Counted from the stretch's first letter, positions 1-10,960 are shown. The stretch is 64,000 bases of DNA from Pseudopyrenochaeta lycopersici (GCA_003313425.1 NHZP01000072.1:62001-126000), one strand, 5' to 3'. Numbers and translations: made by a program. The notes: a model not told the origin generated them from the letters alone.

Positions 1-1821
1 GCCCACCCCACCAAGCTTTACAACTTTGCACGTTAACAACTCAATCCTACAAAAAGCTACTACAGCTTATAGTAGCTTAAATTAATCCTCTACTTCTACT
101 ATATCTTTCTTACACGTGCGCTTATTGTGTCCTGCCTCTCCACAAGTTTTACAGCGTCGGATACCCCTTGTACTAGCACCTGTTTGAGCCCTCTCCGCAC
201 GCCTCTCCACCTCAAGTTGGGCATCAACGTCCCTCTGAGTAATTAAGTCCTCTCCCTCCTCCTTTGATAGGGTCCCTCCCTGCTGGATCCGCTTTTTCTT
301 ACGCTTTTTCTTACGCTTTTTCCGCTCAGAAGCAGCTCTATTTGCCTGCTCAAGACTAGCTACTCTAGCTTCCAGCAACGTGTGTGAGTGTACCTTTAAT
401 GTTGATCCCTTTTTAACTTGTAACACCATCTCAATGATAGAATCAGGAGAGGAACTCTTATGGTCACGAATCCTCTTCATAATTAGTGTTGTTTGAGCCT
501 CTATCTCCCAGGCGTTGCTGGGTGTTTTGGGGTGCCAGGGGGTGGGCCCTGGTAGAGGTGGTGTCGGCGTGCGAGGCTTCACCTCAAGCTTTGATAGCAC
601 CACCTCTGGGCTGTGTGGGACTAGGCCAGTTGCTTGGAAGCTAGATAGAATATTCTGCTGTGAGAACGAGGTCTCGAATACCTCCTTAAAGGAAGCTAGG
701 AATGCTTTTTTGTCAATGTGGGTGATGTGACTGTCTGCCAAGACCCTAATCTCTCGCCGGTATGCCTGCTTCAATGGCGCAAAGCAGCCCACATCAAGCG
801 GCTGCAGGATATGGGATGAATGGGAAGGCATACAGAGGGTAATTATCTTGTTCTCCTCACATAGATCCTGGAAGGCAAGTGAATTATGGCTCTCGTGGCC
901 ATCAATTACTAGTAGCCGGTGACTGCCTACTGTCCGGGCTGCTGTATGCTGGATAAAGTGCTGTAGCCAGGCTAGACCAAGTTCGTTGTTGGTCCAGCCG
1001 TTCTTACTAAGGCCTATACGCCAGCCCTTAGATAGATCAGGCAACCAGGACTTGTCGTGGTTCTTGGCTTTGAAGATAATGAAGGGTGGAATTGTCCAGC
1101 CCATAGCGTTGATACCAGCAATCAACGTCACCCACTCGCGGTTGCCAGGTTGTATCCCCAGTGGTCGAGTACGTCTCTCAGACGCAGTCACCACCTTGAC
1201 GGACCCTCCTACGCCCATGGTAAAGCCAGTCTCGTCAAAGTTATAGGTATCTTCATCTAGGATGCCGTACTTGGCTTTGATGTTGCGTACAAGGTCAAAC
1301 CAGGGGCTAATAACAGCTGGATCGCTGCATAGGACTCTCTGGTAGTCGCGTGGCCTACTTAGCTGGGATTTAATCTCAGGCTTACGAGAGACGAAGTTTC
1401 TGGCCCATTTTTCTCCCACCTGGCCACTACCACGAGCAGCCAGCAACTGATTCGCTATCTCACGGAGATAAGACAGTGTAGGGGCAAATCCTCGCGCGTC
1501 TAGCTTCCTTATATATTGGATAATCGCGTCTTCCTCGTGCCTGTTAAGCTTTGACGAGTTGGGTTGGCTGTCGCGTCGTGAAAGCTTTCCAGCGCGTCGG
1601 TCGCGGAGAGTCCTTCTAGGAATGTTGTAGACTGCTGCAGCTCGTCGATCATTTAATGTCGCGTCTTTTTTCATTGCTTGGATAGCTAAGATAATTCTAT
1701 CCTCACAAGGGAGTAATTCAATATTAAGTTGTTGAGACATTGTAGTTAAAGGTAGAAGGAGGTGTGGTCTTGGCAAGAGTGGGCGTTTCGCTTACCTGGG
1801 CGTTTCGCTTGCCGCTCACGT
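1..1821 (-). mobile_element. Fot/pogo-type DNA transposon A, left end at window edge
   Basis: A Tc1/mariner-superfamily (Fot/pogo) element whose transposase is read on the minus strand. Its right terminus ends at 1821 and is followed by TA (1822-1823), the usual target duplication. Read inward on the minus strand, the terminus is an 8-nt leader acgtgagc followed by two 17-nt units (ggcaagcgaaacgccca and ggtaagcgaaacgccca). The window opens with gcccac, the last bases of that second unit, so base 1 probably lies just inside the left inverted repeat and only about 40 bp are missing. The flanks look intact. Confidence 0.8.
82..1740 (-). CDS. Fot/pogo-type DDE transposase, apparently intact
   Basis: A 552-residue transposase if translation starts at the ATG at 1740. 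An in-frame ATG at 1776 would add 12 residues, but 1740 precedes the conserved start of the DNA-binding region. The first ~120 residues hold psq/Tc5-type helix-turn-helix domains. The catalytic core follows, with aspartates in FDETGF (~168), VIDGHESH (~279) and LQPLDVGCF (~312), the DDD arrangement of pogo/Fot enzymes. The C-terminus has a basic KKRKKK stretch and a CCHC zinc knuckle (CKTCGEAGHNKRTC). The enzyme should bind the terminal repeats and cut and paste the element into TA sites. There is no internal stop, unlike most relatives in this window, so this copy may still be active or only recently silenced. Confidence 0.88.
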   Translation of the reverse strand: MSQQLNIELLPCEDRIILAIQAMKKDATLNDRRAAAVYNIPRRTLRDRRAGKLSRRDSQPNSSKLNRHEEDAIIQYIRKLDARGFAPTLSYLREIANQLLAARGSGQVGEKWARNFVSRKPEIKSQLSRPRDYQRVLCSDPAVISPWFDLVRNIKAKYGILDEDTYNFDETGFTMGVGGSVKVVTASERRTRPLGIQPGNREWVTLIAGINAMGWTIPPFIIFKAKNHDKSWLPDLSKGWRIGLSKNGWTNNELGLAWLQHFIQHTAARTVGSHRLLVIDGHESHNSLAFQDLCEENKIITLCMPSHSSHILQPLDVGCFAPLKQAYRREIRVLADSHITHIDKKAFLASFKEVFETSFSQQNILSSFQATGLVPHSPEVVLSKLEVKPRTPTPPLPGPTPWHPKTPSNAWEIEAQTTLIMKRIRDHKSSSPDSIIEMVLQVKKGSTLKVHSHTLLEARVASLEQANRAASERKKRKKKRKKKRIQQGGTLSKEEGEDLITQRDVDAQLEVERRAERAQTGASTRGIRRCKTCGEAGHNKRTCKKDIVEVED

Positions 1822-1883
1822 TAGAACTTTTTTTATTTTATTTATTAAATAAGGCTAGAAAAATAGAAATAGAGGTAGGATTT

Positions 1884-2104
1884 TGTCAGATTACACAAGT
1901 GCTGTAAGGCCTGTTAGATATAAAAGATAAACTCAGAAGTACTACACAGGAAAGGGCGATTAATAGAAGGACCGATACCACGGCCTTCGGAACCTCCGGA
2001 AGGGCAGCAGTCATAGAAAGGAGGGGAGAGAACACAGAATCAATCAATCACGTTCATCATCAAAAATTCATCAAAGATCATGCCAAATAGTTCTTGATCT
2101 GACA
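1884..2104. repeat. solo LTR-like repeat, TGTCAGA family, copy 1
   Basis: A 221-bp unit that starts TGTCAGA and ends TCTGACA. It is flanked by the 5-bp duplication gattt (1879-1883 and 2105-2109). TG...CA ends, a short terminal inverted repeat and a 5-bp duplication are what a solo LTR shows. Its last ~55 bp match the end of the copy at 20958-21128. No coding capacity is seen. Confidence 0.65.
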
Positions 2105-2133
2105 GATTTTGGCAGATTTTGGTGAGGAAATGC

Positions 2134-2173
2134 GGGCGTCACGAGGGGCCGGGCGTTACGAGGTGAGCCACGG
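2134..2173. repeat. orphan Fot-type terminus abutting element B
   Basis: Two 17-nt units (gggcgtcacgaggggcc at 2134-2150, gggcgttacgaggtgag at 2151-2167) are followed by a short leader ending at 2173, directly before the TA at 2174-2175. This is the leader-plus-two-units design of the Fot ends in this window, seen from the outside. It looks like the surviving right end of an older element whose TA was reused by element B. Confidence 0.5.
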
Positions 2174-2175
2174 TA

Positions 2176-4280
2176 CCGTGTCCGTGCGCGCAACGCCCGC
2201 GAACCACCCAACAGGTCACCCAAAAATGAGGCTGTAGAGCCACACACAATAGCTATTATCACGAGATTTTGTGGTGGAGTAGTATAGTGATGCTTGCGAT
2301 CAATTTAGCCTATTCAAATCTTTCTGGAAGGTTGACTCTGCGGCCGAGGCGCGTGGTGACAGCTAGGGCGGGAGGAACAGCCTCTGTAGCTGCGCCGCCA
2401 CCCACAGCATCAACCACACGTTTCTGACGCTTGTTCTTCTGTGTGGGTGGCCATGAAGCCTTCCTCTTACCCTTTTGGGATAATTGTAGAGCTTCTTCAG
2501 CGGTGCGCGCTGCTCGCTGACGTGCGCGTTCAGCTGCTTGTTCAGCCTTCTCAGCCTTCGCCTTCTCCCTCTCTATCTTGAGTGCCTCTCGCGCAATACG
2601 CTTCTCCTGTTCAAGCTTCTCTTTGTACAGCTTATTGGACTGCTTCAACTCCTTCATCTCAGCTTTTGTGAGTTGTTTCTCCTTCTCCTCACGCTCCATC
2701 ACTCTCTGACGAAACTCAGCCTCACGCCTCTTACTTAGTGACCAGAAAACAGCTCCACCATGGTACTCCTCGCGCTGTTGGAGAGGCAAGACCTGTTGCT
2801 TCTTCTTATGCTTCTTCTTAGTAGTTAGCGCCTCCTTGAGGCCCTTCATCTCATGGTGGAGTAGCTCATTTTGAACTGAGAGATGGTGGAGTGAGCGGCC
2901 AAGCTTCCGTGACTCCTTACTACGCTCATCCTTCACTGCAGAGCAAATGAGCGACTGCACTTTAAGCCAATCCTCTCCGCTGTAGCACGAAGTAGAGGAC
3001 TCTTGTGACATTGAGGCCTCTGAGGCGTCGTCAGTGAATCTATTAAGGATTTTGTTAGGGTTAATAGGTGCTATACCCGTAACTTCGAAGGACCTGATTA
3101 CAGTCGCTACAGTGAAGCTGCTCACCCAGGCCTTCCAGAATAGAGGGAAGAAGTCGCCTTTTTTGACGGGGAGCCATCCCATGCTTCGGTGAGTGTGTTG
3201 AGTCAGCTCATTTGTGTAGTTTGATGAAAGAGGCTTAAAGCAGACTACATCTAGCGGCTGAAGCGTGTGGGTTGAATGTGGAGGAAAGATAGCCAATAGT
3301 ATCTTGTTATCGTCGCAGTACCTAATGAAATCCATCGTCAGGTGAGATCCATGGCCATCAACGATTAATAGCGGGTACTTTCTTCGAGCTTTCTTCTTGG
3401 TGTAGCGATCAAACACCTGTTCAAGCCAAGCCAGGCCTACGTCATCGTTCGTCCAGCCAGAGGGGGACGTAGTGAAGTGTACTGAGTGCTTTCTTGGGTC
3501 TATACTCTGTACCCAGCTCGATTGTACAGCCTTGCCGGCAGCCTGATAGATAAGGCCTGGCGGCAACGCAGATCCATCGGCACACACACATGCCAGGAGT
3601 GTAATCCACTCACGATTGCCATCTTGGAGTGATGCCCCGACCTCCTTCTTCTCCCATCTCCTCTTACTAAAGATCCTCTTTGACCTGCCAACGACTCCAA
3701 TCATGAAGCCCTTTTCATCCATATTATACGTGTGCTCAGCGTCAACGTCATACTCTGTTATTTTGTGCTGCAGTAGATCAAAGTACAGCTTGTACTTATC
3801 ACCAGAATCAGCGGCGTGGCGAACAGAGTGCATGGCCGTCGTCCATTGTGGTGTGAGGCGATCTTTGTGCCTGTTCATGAAGCGCGTAACCCAGCTATCA
3901 GAGACTGCCTCTCGCGCAATTGTCGAGGCGAAATTTCTGTATCATGTCTCTTGTAGGTGGCAGGCGACGCGCTGTAAGTCCTTCTATATACTTCACAAGC
4001 TCCTCCTCTTGTTGTAGGTTGAGCTTCTGTTGGTTGGTGTCCTTAATTGCGCGTGGTGCCTGAATCTGCTTGTGCCTCCGCGACAACGTTGACCGATCAA
4101 CACCATGGTTAGTAGCTATATTTTGATAGCAAAGTTTTTCGCCGGACTTTAGAGCATTAATCTCTGCAAGCGCATTATCAATTGCAGTCATCGTTGTTGT
4201 GTTGTTACGCGTCAGAGTATGGGGTACTTTTTTGTTGATCGGGCGTTGCGCGACTCCGGGCGTTGCGCGCACGGATACGG
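2176..4280 (-). mobile_element. Fot/pogo-type DNA transposon B
   Basis: A 2,105-bp element bounded by TA (2174-2175 and 4281-4282). The outer ~22 bp of both ends are inverted copies, starting ccgtRtcc then gtgcgcgcaacgcccg. The right end carries two 17-nt units and the left end only one recognisable unit. The subterminal stretch around 2230-2275 (gaggct...gagcc...aatagctatta) recurs in the elements at 40852 and 49215, so the three belong to one family. Confidence 0.85.
2310..4191 (-). pseudogene. transposase of element B, one frameshift
   Basis: Two reading frames together encode a full pogo-type transposase. The N-terminal part begins at the ATG at 4191 and holds a Tc5-type helix-turn-helix. 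The frame breaks at the AAA run (plus strand ttt, 3934-3936), where one extra base is needed to explain the shift. The C-terminal 522 residues then carry the DDD core (NMDEKGFMIG, LLIVDGHGSH, LQPLDVVCFKPL) and a long charged coiled-coil tail rich in Glu, Lys and Arg. No other disruption was seen, so this is a near-intact copy, or an intact one with a sequencing error in a homopolymer. The tail resembles the one in the element at 49215. Confidence 0.85.
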
Positions 4281-4439
4281 TATCGGCACTTCTCGTCGGC
4301 TCAAGACATCTGCCGAACGCCGGCGCCAGATCATAATGCTGATGGTCTGCGCTTCACTATAGAGGGTGTTGCTGGCAGATTCGCCGCAATTGATGTTACT
4401 GCCTGCAAAAGTGAAGCCGATTTTGCTAATGACTATAAC

Positions 4440-4745
4440 TGCAGACAATCAACGCCCACACAATCCTCCCGCATGGTGGACCCAGATACGGGAAACACGC
4501 CACCCTTTTCTAGCTGCTACCACCTTAGCGTTTCGATGTACGGTGGCCTGGATACTGTCTACTAATGCCCGCCCAAGCAACCCACCCGCACGGTGGCCTA
4601 AATCCAGGGAAATGCATCGCCCTCCTCTAGTTCCTACCGCCCAAGCAAACCTCCCGCGCGTGTGCCCAGATCCTGTCATTTGAATTTCATCTAAGCAAGC
4701 CCCCCGTGCGTGCTCCCAGATCCAGGAAAATTCATCGCCCTATAT
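4440..4745. repeat. degenerate minisatellite-like repeats
   Basis: Four imperfect copies of a motif of the form cctcccgcatggtggaccca, followed by gata/atccaggaaa and a CATCGCCCT-like segment, start near 4447, 4578, 4647 and 4695. Spacing is irregular. No gene was recognised between 4283 and 5227. Short stretches near 4895-5075 repeat gggaacc/gggaact motifs. Confidence 0.4.
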
Positions 4746-5227
4746 CCATGAAATGCGTTACTGTACGCAAAGCGCCATCATCTCGACTGAAAAGCATGAA
4801 GGGCAAAGAAGAGCTTCTATCTCTCGATTTAGAGGATAGCGACAATCTCTATGGCGAGCTGGTCCAAAAGACGATTTCTGAAATCGGGTGAGCAAGGGTT
4901 CAAAACGGGAACCAGAAACTGAATCCGTGCCTCACGTCCTGGCACAGGGCCGGAAACGGGCCTTGAATCACTTGCACCATGCTATCCGGCAGACGCAAAC
5001 AACGGTTTCAGGAACTGGGAACTGTAGTTGAGGGCTCGAAAATGGGAACCGTTATTAAGGGCTTTAAAACAGGAGCCCTAAATCCATATTTGTACTGTAC
5101 GCGTACTGCAGCCTGCTTCTATGTATAGATTCGATCCAAGGTTCGTTTACACATACTAGTATAAATGAATTTACTGGCCCCTATCCTCAGTAATGCAGTA
5201 ATGGCGTCTCAGCAGCAATCACAGCTA

Positions 5228-5665
5228 CTAGCACGCGCAAAGGCAAGACGAGCTGCGAACAACAACTATCAGAAGGAGTGAGGAGTAGTGATTGAGGCAT
5301 GCCCGGGTAGTTGGATGTTCTAGGCCCAGTTTCCCCTGATAGCCAGCGCAAGCCCTGCGGTAAAGCAATAAAGCATCTTCATAATATTTCTGTTGGCCCG
5401 ATAAGTTAGCAAGACGGTAAACACTTGTCAGTGTGTCTGGGTGCTCCTTTCCCAACACCTTCTCTTCCAGTACCAGCGTCTCTCGATGCATCTTCTCTAC
5501 CTCCGCGTACTTCCCCTACCTGCTCAGTGCCTGTGCCAGATTATGCATGCTTGTCAGCGTGTGTGGGTGCTCCTTGCCCAACACCTTCTCGTTTAGTGCA
5601 AGCGTCTCTCGATGCATCTTCTCTGCCCCTGCGTACTTCCCCTGCCTGATCAGTCTGGGCTGGCG
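5228..5665 (-). pseudogene. TPR-repeat (kinesin-light-chain-like) gene fragment
   Basis: The minus strand encodes at least two consecutive ~42-residue tetratricopeptide repeats of the TPR_10/TPR_12 type, with the signatures KYAGAEKMHRETLALNEKVLG, KEHPHTLTSMHNLA and KEHPDTLTSVYRLA. In fungi such arrays form the C-terminus of NACHT/NB-ARC or nephrocystin-like proteins. The arrays are joined in one frame but interrupted by a TAG near 5518, where repeat symmetry (RQGKYA versus R*GKYA) predicts CAG. Upstream the frame meets a stop near 5680, and no NB-ARC or effector domain was found. This is a decayed remnant of a larger gene. Confidence 0.7.
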
Positions 5666-6498
5666 TATGTAGCTCTTTTACAACTGCCCTATGAGTTTTC
5701 ATCCTAGTCTCTCTTGTAACATGCCGTTGGATCGTCTCAGAGTGAAACTGATCGTTTTCCTGGCCCTTATCATGGTTATACTTCTTTACAACACCAGCTC
5801 TTTCTGCCAGATCTTGCCAAGGATCGCTCATCTCTTCAAACGGCGCAGAGAGGATATATGAGTGGACAGCGTGGGCGTCGCTGGCAGTAAGTTGACGCTG
5901 ATGTTCACCGCGCATATCCATCTCATCTGAGTTCTGAAGCCTCCGGCACCTCCCACTGTGTAAAACTCGGTTTCCAGTTTTTGTAGGCATCCCAAAAACT
6001 CTCTGAATACTCTCAAGTGAACAAGGGAGCTCCTCTCTATGGCAGAACCAATATACAGATAAGATGGCGGAGCGTTGGGGCGTCTCGAGCTGGGTGGGCG
6101 TTCATCCTCGTCGCGAAAGATGAGCTCTGGCGGCGACGTTGTGAGCCGAAAGCGGGGAGCAGGAATACTCAAAATCGTTCAATATTGTAGAGAAGAAGTA
6201 GGAGCATTAGAAAATGAGCTTTTACCATAGTATTATAGCTATCTGGGGTGTATAGAGTTTGTGTTGTTGATAAGACGCGCGCGCGATGATGGCGCCCGAC
6301 ACGGGCCAATCTGATCATCCCACTTTCGCCGTCGACCGAGAGCGCTGTCCCCAGATCGTTGCACACCCTGCCCAACCTTGTACTATCGCTGTGAATGCCC
6401 TTTTCCGCCCTTCGACATCGAACTTCGAGTCGCCGACGAGAGAATTTCCATTTTCCCCCTTGCTGACCGAGTCCTTGAGGATCCCCCGACGATTGAAC
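5666..6498. other. no recognised gene
   Basis: Frames of 100-150 codons are open on the minus strand (5541-5990, 5828-6172), but they show no domain, no splice logic and no reading-frame link to the TPR fragment. The stretch before 6499 is the presumed 5' region of the F-box gene. Confidence 0.4.
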
Positions 6499-7177
6499 AT
6501 GCCTTCGACAGACATACTCTCTACGCTACCCGCAGAAATACTATTCGCCATATTTAGACTTCTCTGTCGTCCCAGCAAACTTTCACTCGGTCTCGCTGGG
6601 CCCCAGTTCCTGTACTTCTTTGCCAAGTATTACGATCTCGACCGGTATAAAGACGATGGGAATAAATGGAAGAAGATTGGGCTTCCCGACGGAGGTTCTT
6701 GGAATGAATCGGCGGCGCAGCCCGCAGTAATTAGATGGTTGTGCGCTCCTGGGTGCGACGATATTGACAATCCACCGCCGGAAGTTCAGGAGGAGAAAGA
6801 AGAGGAATCTTCAACTGCACCTCCAGATCACTACGATCCGTTATTGTACTCGGATGAAGAGGAGGGGGATCTAGTACCGTATGAACATACGGATGAGGCT
6901 CAGGAGGATACGATGGTTGAAAATATCATCTCGGACTGGCTGAGAGTAAAATTCAACATCGATGGAGGGTGCATACTGTGTGCAGAATGTTGTCGGTATA
7001 TGCTTGTCCTTGGACCAGACGGGAAGACTACCCCGTGGCCAATGAATATGTTGTCTCGTCCAGCGTAAGTATGTAATGCTCCATTTGCACACATTTCTAA
7101 GTTTTAATAGGTGGATCAGACATTGTGGCCCTTGCGAGGATGCATGTGGGATTCCTCGTGGGACTGTATTGACTTAA
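6499..7177 (+). CDS. F-box domain protein, two exons
   Basis: Exons 6499-7064 and 7111-7177 give 210 residues. The 46-nt intron has donor GTAAGT, a TTCTAAG branch-like motif and acceptor AATAG, and splicing restores a continuous frame (SRPA joined to WIRHCGPCED). The N-terminus carries an F-box core (TLPAEILFAIFRLL, residues ~11-24). A long acidic middle and a C-terminal Cys-rich part (ILCAECC, then HCGPCEDAC) follow and could bind zinc. F-box proteins recruit substrates to SCF ubiquitin ligases through Skp1, but the substrate here is unknown. The ATG at 6499 was chosen because it immediately precedes the F-box; the frame is also open upstream to 6286. It sits between a decayed TPR gene and a LINE. 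Confidence 0.75.
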
Positions 7178-7640
7178 TTTCTTATGCCGTACACCACGAA
7201 TTTGTAGCCTCAAATCATGGAGATGAAGTGAACGGGTAATGCTGTTTCTAATTGTTATGCGACTGATAGACACTCTCCTGGCCCATCCCAACCTCATCAC
7301 TGGATCCTACAGGTGTGAGAACTGTCGGCATCGAGCAAACTCGAAGGGCATGGTGAGGCACCAAAGATTAAATACTGTACAGTTAGAGGGTTTCTGTCAT
7401 CTTGGCGGTGCAATGGCTATCCTGGTTGCAGCTAAGTTGAATCAGGTAAAGTATGTGCCAAGCATTTCAGGGGTGTGCGAGAACAAAGTTGTGTTGCACG
7501 CAAAAGACCGGAAGCCGATTATGCAGGCGACTGTATGTCATCGGGATTGATTGTATTGTGAGTGAAAAAAGGTCGCTGTGGATATACTCAGGATATTCAT
7601 CTCGGACCTTCTTTTACCTGATTACCCGTCTTTCGCTTAG
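7178..7640. other. gap after the F-box gene, nothing firm
   Basis: A 103-codon plus-strand frame (7239-7550) contains a Cys pair (YRCENCRHRANSKG) but has no recognisable domain. It may be a downstream fragment of a longer F-box-type gene or non-coding. Confidence 0.3.
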
Positions 7641-7697
7641 CTAGTTCCCGCTGCAAGGTGGCTCCTGCGGCCTGCCGAACATCGTGCCGGAGCCCCG

Positions 7698-9129
7698 ATG
7701 GCGCCCTCAACCCCTGGACGCGACCCATCAACACCACCTCCAGCCCCGCCAGACCTGCCGAAAGGACGTATCCGAAAACCGGGCGCGAGAGTGCTCGAGG
7801 CCCAGCAGACACTAGGGACAATAGCGGTAAGGGAGACGCGGAATAGAGCCGGAACAACCGCACCGAAACCGACGCAGAATGAACCACCATCGACAGCACC
7901 GCAATCGTCGCAGTATGAGCCGCCACCGTTCCCCACCGCACGGGAGTCCGTCTCACCGGAGCGCGGGGAACGAAGCACCAAGTTAGACGACTTATCACGG
8001 CTTATCGCGAGCCTCACGGAGACGATAGCACAGCAGAGCAGCATTATCGCGAACTAGAACAGCATCGCCGAGAGCATCCGAACGGACCTCGCCGCAATTA
8101 AAGCCGAGCAGCAATACCTTAAGAGCCAGAACGCTGAACTGCAAGAGGCCATCGGTTAATAATAAGACACTATTAACGACCTACATGAGCGTCTTAAGGA
8201 CACCCAAGTGGAACTTAAGCAAGTACATGATTAACTAGACGCCATAACGAGGAACCAGACCATTAATGGTACAGCAAACTCTAACCCTTCTCCGTCCTAT
8301 GCAGACGTGGCGCGAACACCACCAAATAGCTCGCCCTTAAACGTACGCTCCTTATTATCCAATGGAACCACCCCGTCGACTATGACTAACACCTTGTACT
8401 GTACAATCGACGTGTCTAGGGTGGCGAGCGAGGACACTGATAAGGTCTCGGCAGGAGCAATCAGGACGACCGTGGAAAAGGAGATTCGAGATACAAACGA
8501 ACAGACCAACTGGCGTTGTCAGGCAGTGACTATGGACCCGAGGAATCCACACCGCGTCAGGATCGCCTGTAGAGATGAAGATGAACATAAGGCAGTAAAG
8601 CGAGTGGTAGAAGCGAATTTGGTGCAAGGGGCACGAATTCTGCGAGACGACCTCTACCCTATTAGGGTGGATAGTGTTAACCGCACGGCAGTTCTGGATG
8701 AGACGGAAAACATCCGGATCAGAGCAGCCGAGGCCTTTAGTAAGGAAAATGACACCTAGGTCGCGAAGGTAGCTTGGCTTAGTAATAAAGATGTTCCGAA
8801 GGTATACGGCTTAATGGTAGTGTACCTTAACACCTAGTCAGACGCATTACGTTTTCTCCATAAAGGGTTCTTCTGCGCTGGAGGGGAATCGGGATACACT
8901 AAAGCGTTTGAACGCCGGGAACGACCGAAGCAATGCTATAACTGCCAAGAAATTGTTGACCATAAAGCCTACCAATGCAATAAAGCACCAGTGTGTGGGA
9001 GGTGCGCTAAAGAGGGCCATAACCGCGATGAATGTACGGAGACGATTCTGAAGTGCGTCCCATGCGGAGGCCCCCACGAATCTTTCAGCAGACATTGCAG
9101 GAAACTCTACCCGTCTCAGCATGAGTAGA
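7698..9129 (+). pseudogene. LINE ORF1 (Gag-like, CCHC zinc knuckles), decayed
   Basis: One frame runs from the ATG at 7698 to 9129 with several in-frame TAG/TAA codons (for example 8055-8057 and in IAN*NSIAES), most explained by CAG to TAG. It encodes a Pro/Arg-rich N-terminus, a helical coiled-coil stretch and a central RRM-like fold region. At 8920-9110 there are successive Cys/His knuckles (QCYNCQEIVDHKAYQC, VCGRCAKEGHNRDEC, LKCVPCGGPHESFSRHC). This is the order found in ORF1 proteins of Tad-clade LINEs, which bind the element RNA. Confidence 0.75.
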
Positions 9130-9402
9130 ATGTTCCGCATGATCCCGCTAAATGTGAGGAAGCAGGGTGCGGTGCACGATAGTTTGATCAACGACAAGGA
9201 AATCCAAGATGTTACAGTACTGGCCATCTAGGAACCTCAAGCACGAAAGATCTAAGGTCGCCTCCTAACGACCCCTATGGGACACCACAAATGGATTAAG
9301 ATAGTCCCCCCGATATAGAGAGAGGGTAGATAGGTAATTAGAAGTATGCTCTAGGTAAATAAGGACGTAGAAGCGGAATAGGTACCGATAGAATCCCCGG
9401 AC

Positions 9403-10470
9403 ATGACAGCAGCGGTTATAAGGCTGCTGGACCGGTGTATCCTGGTGGCGTCAGTCTATGTACCAGGAGGAGATGAACAGGCTCTACGAGACACATGTAA
9501 TAAACTACGCAAGGCCATTGCAGACACAAGACGAGTCGCAGGGATGGTAGTAGATGTGGTGATCGTCGGAGACTTTAACCTGCACGAACAGTTGTGGGGA
9601 GGGGACGGCGTGTCTTTAGAAAGGCAAGGTGAAGCGGATCAGATCATCGACCTAATGAACGAGTTCGCCCCGAGCAGCCTGCTCCGACGGGGCATAAAGA
9701 CATGGCATGGAGGAGATTACGAAACGACTATTGACTTGGTTCTAGTCTCTGAAGAGTTAACGGCCTTAACGGTTAAATGCGCAATACATGGGACAGAGCA
9801 CGGGTCGGACCACCGTGCGATCGAGACGGTCTTCGATGCCTCGGTGCCTGTACCGAAACATCAGGAGAGATGGTTGCTTAAGAATGCGCCCTGGAAAGAA
9901 ATAAACGCCAGAATCATAAGGACACTAGGACCCACCCCCTTGGAAGGAACGGTGCAACAGATGACGGATAAGCTGATGTCGACGGTATTAGAAGCCGTTC
10001 ACACCTTAAGTCCGAAGGCTAAACCGTCGCCGCACGCAAAGCGATGGTGGACGACCGATCTAACACAACTACGGCAGATCTACACATACTGGAGAAACCG
10101 GGCGAGGACTGAGAGACGCGCTGGGTGAACCAGGGCCGACCTACAAGACTTGGCGAAAGGTTCCTCTAAACAGTACTACGACGCTATCCGACAGCAAAAG
10201 AAGAAACACCGGAACGACTCCCTGGCGGACAATGACAATATATGGAAGGCAGCAAAATACCTGAAGTTAGGAGACGACACGGCATTCGGAAAGGTGCCGC
10301 AGCTTGTTAAGGCGGACGGATCAGTTACGGCCGACCATAAGGAACAAGCGGAAGAACTACTCGCAAAGTTCTTTCCGCCTCTGCCGGACGACATTGAAGA
10401 CGAAGGGCCCAGGCCGCAAAGAACACAGATAGAGATGCCCGCCATCACAATGGAAGAAGTGGAACGGCAA
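9403..10470 (+). pseudogene. LINE ORF2: endonuclease domain and start of linker
   Basis: The frame encodes the second half of an exonuclease-endonuclease-phosphatase (EEP) domain: VYVPGG, VIVGDFNLHEQLWGG (catalytic Asp and Asn), TTIDLVLVSEEL and GSDHRAIE (catalytic Asp-His). These are the target-site nicking motifs of LINE endonucleases. The first part of the domain lies upstream in frames broken by stops (9130-9400). A TGA at 10126-10128 splits the following linker ([20 protein letters not shown]), which ends where the reverse transcriptase should begin. Confidence 0.8.
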
Positions 10471-10492
10471 GGGCAAAGTTGGCTCAGAGGCC

Positions 10493-10960
10493 ATGGACGC
10501 CATGCTGCGGTCGGTCTCTGCTACACCAGCGCCTGAGCAGCGACGGAGAGTCAAGAGGCGACTGCACCAAGCATTTCGTTGGTTCGAGGCAGCCAGGACG
10601 CTTGGGTAGGGGATGCTTTGCTTTATGCCACACGACGTCATCACCAACTCGTGGGTGGAGAACGATCTTCGCATCCGACACTGGCACGTCTGGCTGGAGC
10701 TGGTGGTCAAAGTAAATCCTGTTGCTCACAAAGCGAGCACGGCGTTAGATGTCTGGCTAGGCGCAGAGGGCATTACTGGCGGCTCGATTGAAGCGAATGC
10801 CCTGGCGCCTGTCACGCAGGTAGAGGAGATTGAAGACAGCGAGGACGACGATGAGGATGACGTTGAGCCTGCGCCGTCTCGAGCGACTACCAAGAGCCCT
10901 GCGCCCGCTCGTCCCATGCGTCAGCTTACCTTACTTGAGCTGTGTAGGCCGCAGGCGTAG
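10493..10960 (+). pseudogene. unidentified coding remnant fused to the LINE
   Basis: From the ATG at 10493 a single frame runs to 10960 with one TAG near 10606, where Trp would fit (GGG TAG GGG). The protein part has Arg-rich helices, then FMPHDVITNSWVENDLRIRHW and VWLELVVKVNPVAHKAS, a polyacidic segment and a C-terminal RQLTLLELCRPQA. It is not LINE reverse transcriptase and I do not recognise it. The sharp change from LINE linker to this frame at ~10470-10490 marks a junction between unrelated repeats. Confidence 0.45.

Larger units (their letters stand above)
7641..10470 (+). mobile_element. Tad-type non-LTR retrotransposon (LINE), 3' half missing
   Basis: A plus-strand LINE with a decayed ORF1 (proline-rich start, coiled coil, zinc knuckles) followed by an apurinic-endonuclease-like ORF2. 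The coding sequence stops shortly after the linker that precedes the reverse transcriptase, at about 10470. Reverse transcriptase and RNase H are absent. LINE copies usually lose their 5' ends during insertion, so loss of the 3' part points to later recombination or deletion. The outer boundaries are not defined. Confidence 0.75.

Noticed and set aside
1884..2104. Reading the TGTCAGA repeats as DNA-transposon MITEs
   Set aside because: TG...CA ends and 5-bp target duplications fit LTRs better than any DNA-transposon superfamily I considered, though an internal region was not found.
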